A stretch of 15,310 nucleotides of DNA, taken from contig CANUCM010000140.1 of assembly GCA_947856675.1 (NCBI GenBank), positions 1-15,310 on the forward strand. Direction: 5' to 3'. Below, one piece after another: positions 14,448 through 15,310 of the stretch (positions are counted from its first letter, which is position 1; each line of letters begins with the position of its first letter). The position numbers and the translations under genes are program-made. Under the pieces are notes generated by a model. It did no database searches. It saw only the letters and a program-made list of their open reading frames with translations, and was not told the DNA's origin. The DNA comes from an uncultured Clostridia bacterium (GTDB lineage: Bacteria; Bacillota; Clostridia; Oscillospirales; Butyricicoccaceae).

Positions 14448-14546
14448 TTCCCCACGCGAAAAACGAACCAAATCCGCCACATAAAGTGGACCGAAAAGAG
14501 ACTCAGGGCAAGAGATGCCTTGGGTCTTTTTTGCGTTCTGGGGCGG
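14448..14546 (+). repeat. Structured leader/terminator element, copy B
   Basis: Second copy of the element at 7-112. TTCCCC at 14448, AAATC near 14470, then hairpin CCAC-ATAAA-GTGG (14477-14489) closed by C14475-G14493 and G14476-C14492 across a bulge at 14490-14491, then GAAAAGAGA, a terminator hairpin, and GCGTTCTGGGGCGG. From 14516 to 14546 it is identical to 82-112 at 30 of 31 positions. The hairpin bases differ from copy A while pairing is kept. Lying just downstream of the SOS-like promoter, it would be transcribed as an RNA of about 110 nt. Confidence 0.65.
14500..14532 (+). terminator. Rho-independent terminator (copy B)
   Basis: GACTCAGGGCA (14500-14510) pairs with TGCCTTGGGTC (14516-14526) in 11 pairs, including G-T, around a five-base loop, with a run of T at 14527-14532. 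It should stop most transcripts from the promoter at 14383-14411 before the small ORFs beyond. Confidence 0.8.
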
Positions 14547-14574
14547 GTTTTGAGAAGAAAAGACCAGACCAGCC

Positions 14575-14667
14575 ATGAAGACCGGGATGAAATGGGCAGT
14601 TAATGTAACAGTTAATGTATTTCGAGGGGTTAATCTATCGGTTAATGTATCAGAAGATTGTTCATGA
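14575..14667 (+). CDS. Possible 30-residue VNV-repeat peptide
   Basis: ATG 14575 opens MKTGMKWAVNVTVNVFRGVN and ends LSVNVSEDCS before TGA. The DNA repeat GTTAATGTA occurs at 14599, 14611 and 14641, with a variant at 14629 (spacing 12, 18, 12), all in frame, so the peptide alternates Val-Asn-Val as a beta strand would. No clear ribosome binding site precedes the ATG. If not coding, the repeats may be protein-binding iterons. Unrecognised. Confidence 0.3.
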   Translation: MKTGMKWAVNVTVNVFRGVNLSVNVSEDCS

Positions 14668-14681
14668 CGACCGAGGTGAAA

Positions 14682-14732
14682 ATGTTAGTGAAAATAACGG
14701 AATGGAACCGTGTGAGGAGGAAATTATCTTGA
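14682..14732 (+). CDS. Possible 16-residue leader peptide
   Basis: ATG 14682 follows GAGGTG at four to five bases and reads MLVKITEWNRVRRKLS, stopping at TGA 14730-14732. The stop overlaps the TTG start of the next gene (TTGA), a classic coupling arrangement. The binding site of the next gene lies inside it. Its reality depends on that context only. Confidence 0.35.
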   Translation: MLVKITEWNRVRRKLS

Positions 14733-14908
14733 AAAAGTACGGAATGACGAAGAAGAAGATTGTCCATTTGATCGCCGAAAGTGATCAGAATGGGGTTAAT
14801 GGTTTCTGGTATGCTGCCTGCGGGAAATGGATCATGCCGGCCGAGGTAACGGAAACTATGCCTGATGGCGGCCGGATGTGCCTGCAGTGCCAGAAGAAGA
14901 TGCAGTAA
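14729..14908 (+). CDS. Small 59-residue cysteine-containing protein
   Basis: TTG 14729 follows GAGGAGG (14714-14720) at an eight-base spacing, a near-ideal binding site, and was preferred over upstream in-frame starts that lack one. The product starts MKKYGMTKKKIVHLI and carries Cys31 (AACGKW) and Cys51/Cys54 (MCLQCQKK), which could form part of a zinc site. It is basic and small, like accessory proteins of phages and integrative elements. It is probably coupled to the 16-codon frame before it. I do not recognise a family or function. Confidence 0.65.
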   Translation: MKKYGMTKKKIVHLIAESDQNGVNGFWYAACGKWIMPAEVTETMPDGGRMCLQCQKKMQ

Positions 14909-14951
14909 GGGGTGCGGCATCTCAAACGGCCCCATGCTGGCGAATGATTGC

Positions 14952-14977
14952 TTGCAGTCATTTGCAGTCATTTGCAG
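14952..14977 (+). repeat. 10-bp tandem repeat
   Basis: TTGCAGTCAT is repeated 2.6 times (14952-14977). It lies in the 259-base gap 14909-15167, where I see no convincing gene, promoter or terminator. Confidence 0.6.
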
Positions 14978-15167
14978 AACCGCCTCTAACCGTCAGGAAT
15001 TGTTTGGAATCAATGCGATTTATGGACATTTTCCCTGAAACGATGTTCTGTATGTGTCGCTTTTTATTTGCTCGTCATTTGCCGCATGATGCACGTCTGT
15101 AACACAAGAACCAATTTGAATGGAGCTGAGCCGCTTCGCAACCAGTAGATAGGAGGATGGAACTGAA

Positions 15168-15310
15168 ATGGATAGCATGAATATTTTGACGAACGATCAT
15201 GAACAAGAACAGCTCACCTGCGCAGGTTGCGTCTACCTCGATGAAGATTGCGCCCCGTGCGCAAACTGCATCCGTTCACGGAAATACGCAGATTACTACC
15301 GTCAAGCGCC
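15168..15310 (+). CDS. Small cysteine-rich protein, cut by the window end
   Basis: ATG 15168 follows AGGAGG (15151-15156) by eleven bases. A nearer ATG at 15157 gives only seven codons. The visible 47 residues run MDSMNILTNDHEQEQLTC and contain five cysteines, Cys18-x2-Cys21 and Cys28-x2-Cys31-x2-Cys34, followed by a basic RSRKYADYYRQ. The spacing suggests a small zinc-binding knuckle. The frame is open at the right edge, so full length is unknown. Its setting among mobile-element sequences suggests an element-encoded accessory protein; no function can be assigned. Confidence 0.65.
   Translation, partial: MDSMNILTNDHEQEQLTCAGCVYLDEDCAPCANCIRSRKYADYYRQA

Noticed and set aside
1..15310. CRISPR array, tRNA, rRNA or insertion sequence
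   Set aside because: I saw no regular repeat-spacer pattern, no tRNA cloverleaf or CCA end, no rRNA-like block and no transposase motif with terminal inverted repeats.

Overview
The window reads as chromosomal DNA from a fairly GC-rich, low-complexity-free Gram-positive gut-type Clostridium relative (Clostridia, plausibly Oscillospirales; the rank is inference). Grounds: strong AGGAGG-type ribosome binding sites, sigma-A promoters with 16-17 bp spacers, a 497-residue class II GalT of the Firmicutes type, a GH36 alpha-galactosidase, a GPH sugar transporter, and a VTC-domain/DUF4956 gene pair that is common in Clostridia.

Layout. Positions 1-540 are a gene-poor stretch with a structured repeat plus terminator (copy A), a frameshifted gene remnant and a long hairpin. 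Positions 545-1990 hold two monocistronic housekeeping-type genes, a low-molecular-weight protein tyrosine phosphatase and a PIN/NYN-like putative RNase. Positions 2034-12604 form a galactose/alpha-galactoside utilisation locus: galM (+) converges on an alpha-galactosidase gene and its sugar:cation symporter (-); a strongly promoted 44-residue small protein (+) lies next; then galK-galE-galT (-) and a LacI-family regulator (-). Together these would import and hydrolyse alpha-galactosides (GPH carrier, Aga), present alpha-D-galactose (GalM) and run the Leloir pathway (GalK, GalT, GalE). Repeated TTTA(C/G)TAAA palindromes sit in front of, and inside, galK, and other palindromes sit on the lacI promoter.

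Positions 12730-13944 hold a VTC-type polyphosphate polymerase gene and a DUF4956 membrane-protein gene that is cut off after about 115 codons. The cut coincides with the 5'-less remains of a phage-type DUF1064 gene, so 13938-13945 looks like a recombination junction between host and mobile DNA. From there to the end (13945-15310) the sequence has mobile-element character: a GAAC-N4-GTTC (SOS-box-like) operator on a sigma-A promoter, a second copy (B) of the structured leader/terminator seen at the left end, a string of tiny ORFs including a VNV-repeat peptide, and two small cysteine-rich proteins, the last running off the window.

The most unusual signal is the pair of structured elements (7-112 and 14448-14546): they share loop sequences, have a compensating hairpin with the same two-base bulge, end in different but equivalent terminator hairpins, and remain identical beyond the terminator. 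In copy B the element lies directly downstream of the SOS-like promoter, so it could be an about 110-nt small RNA or an attenuator.
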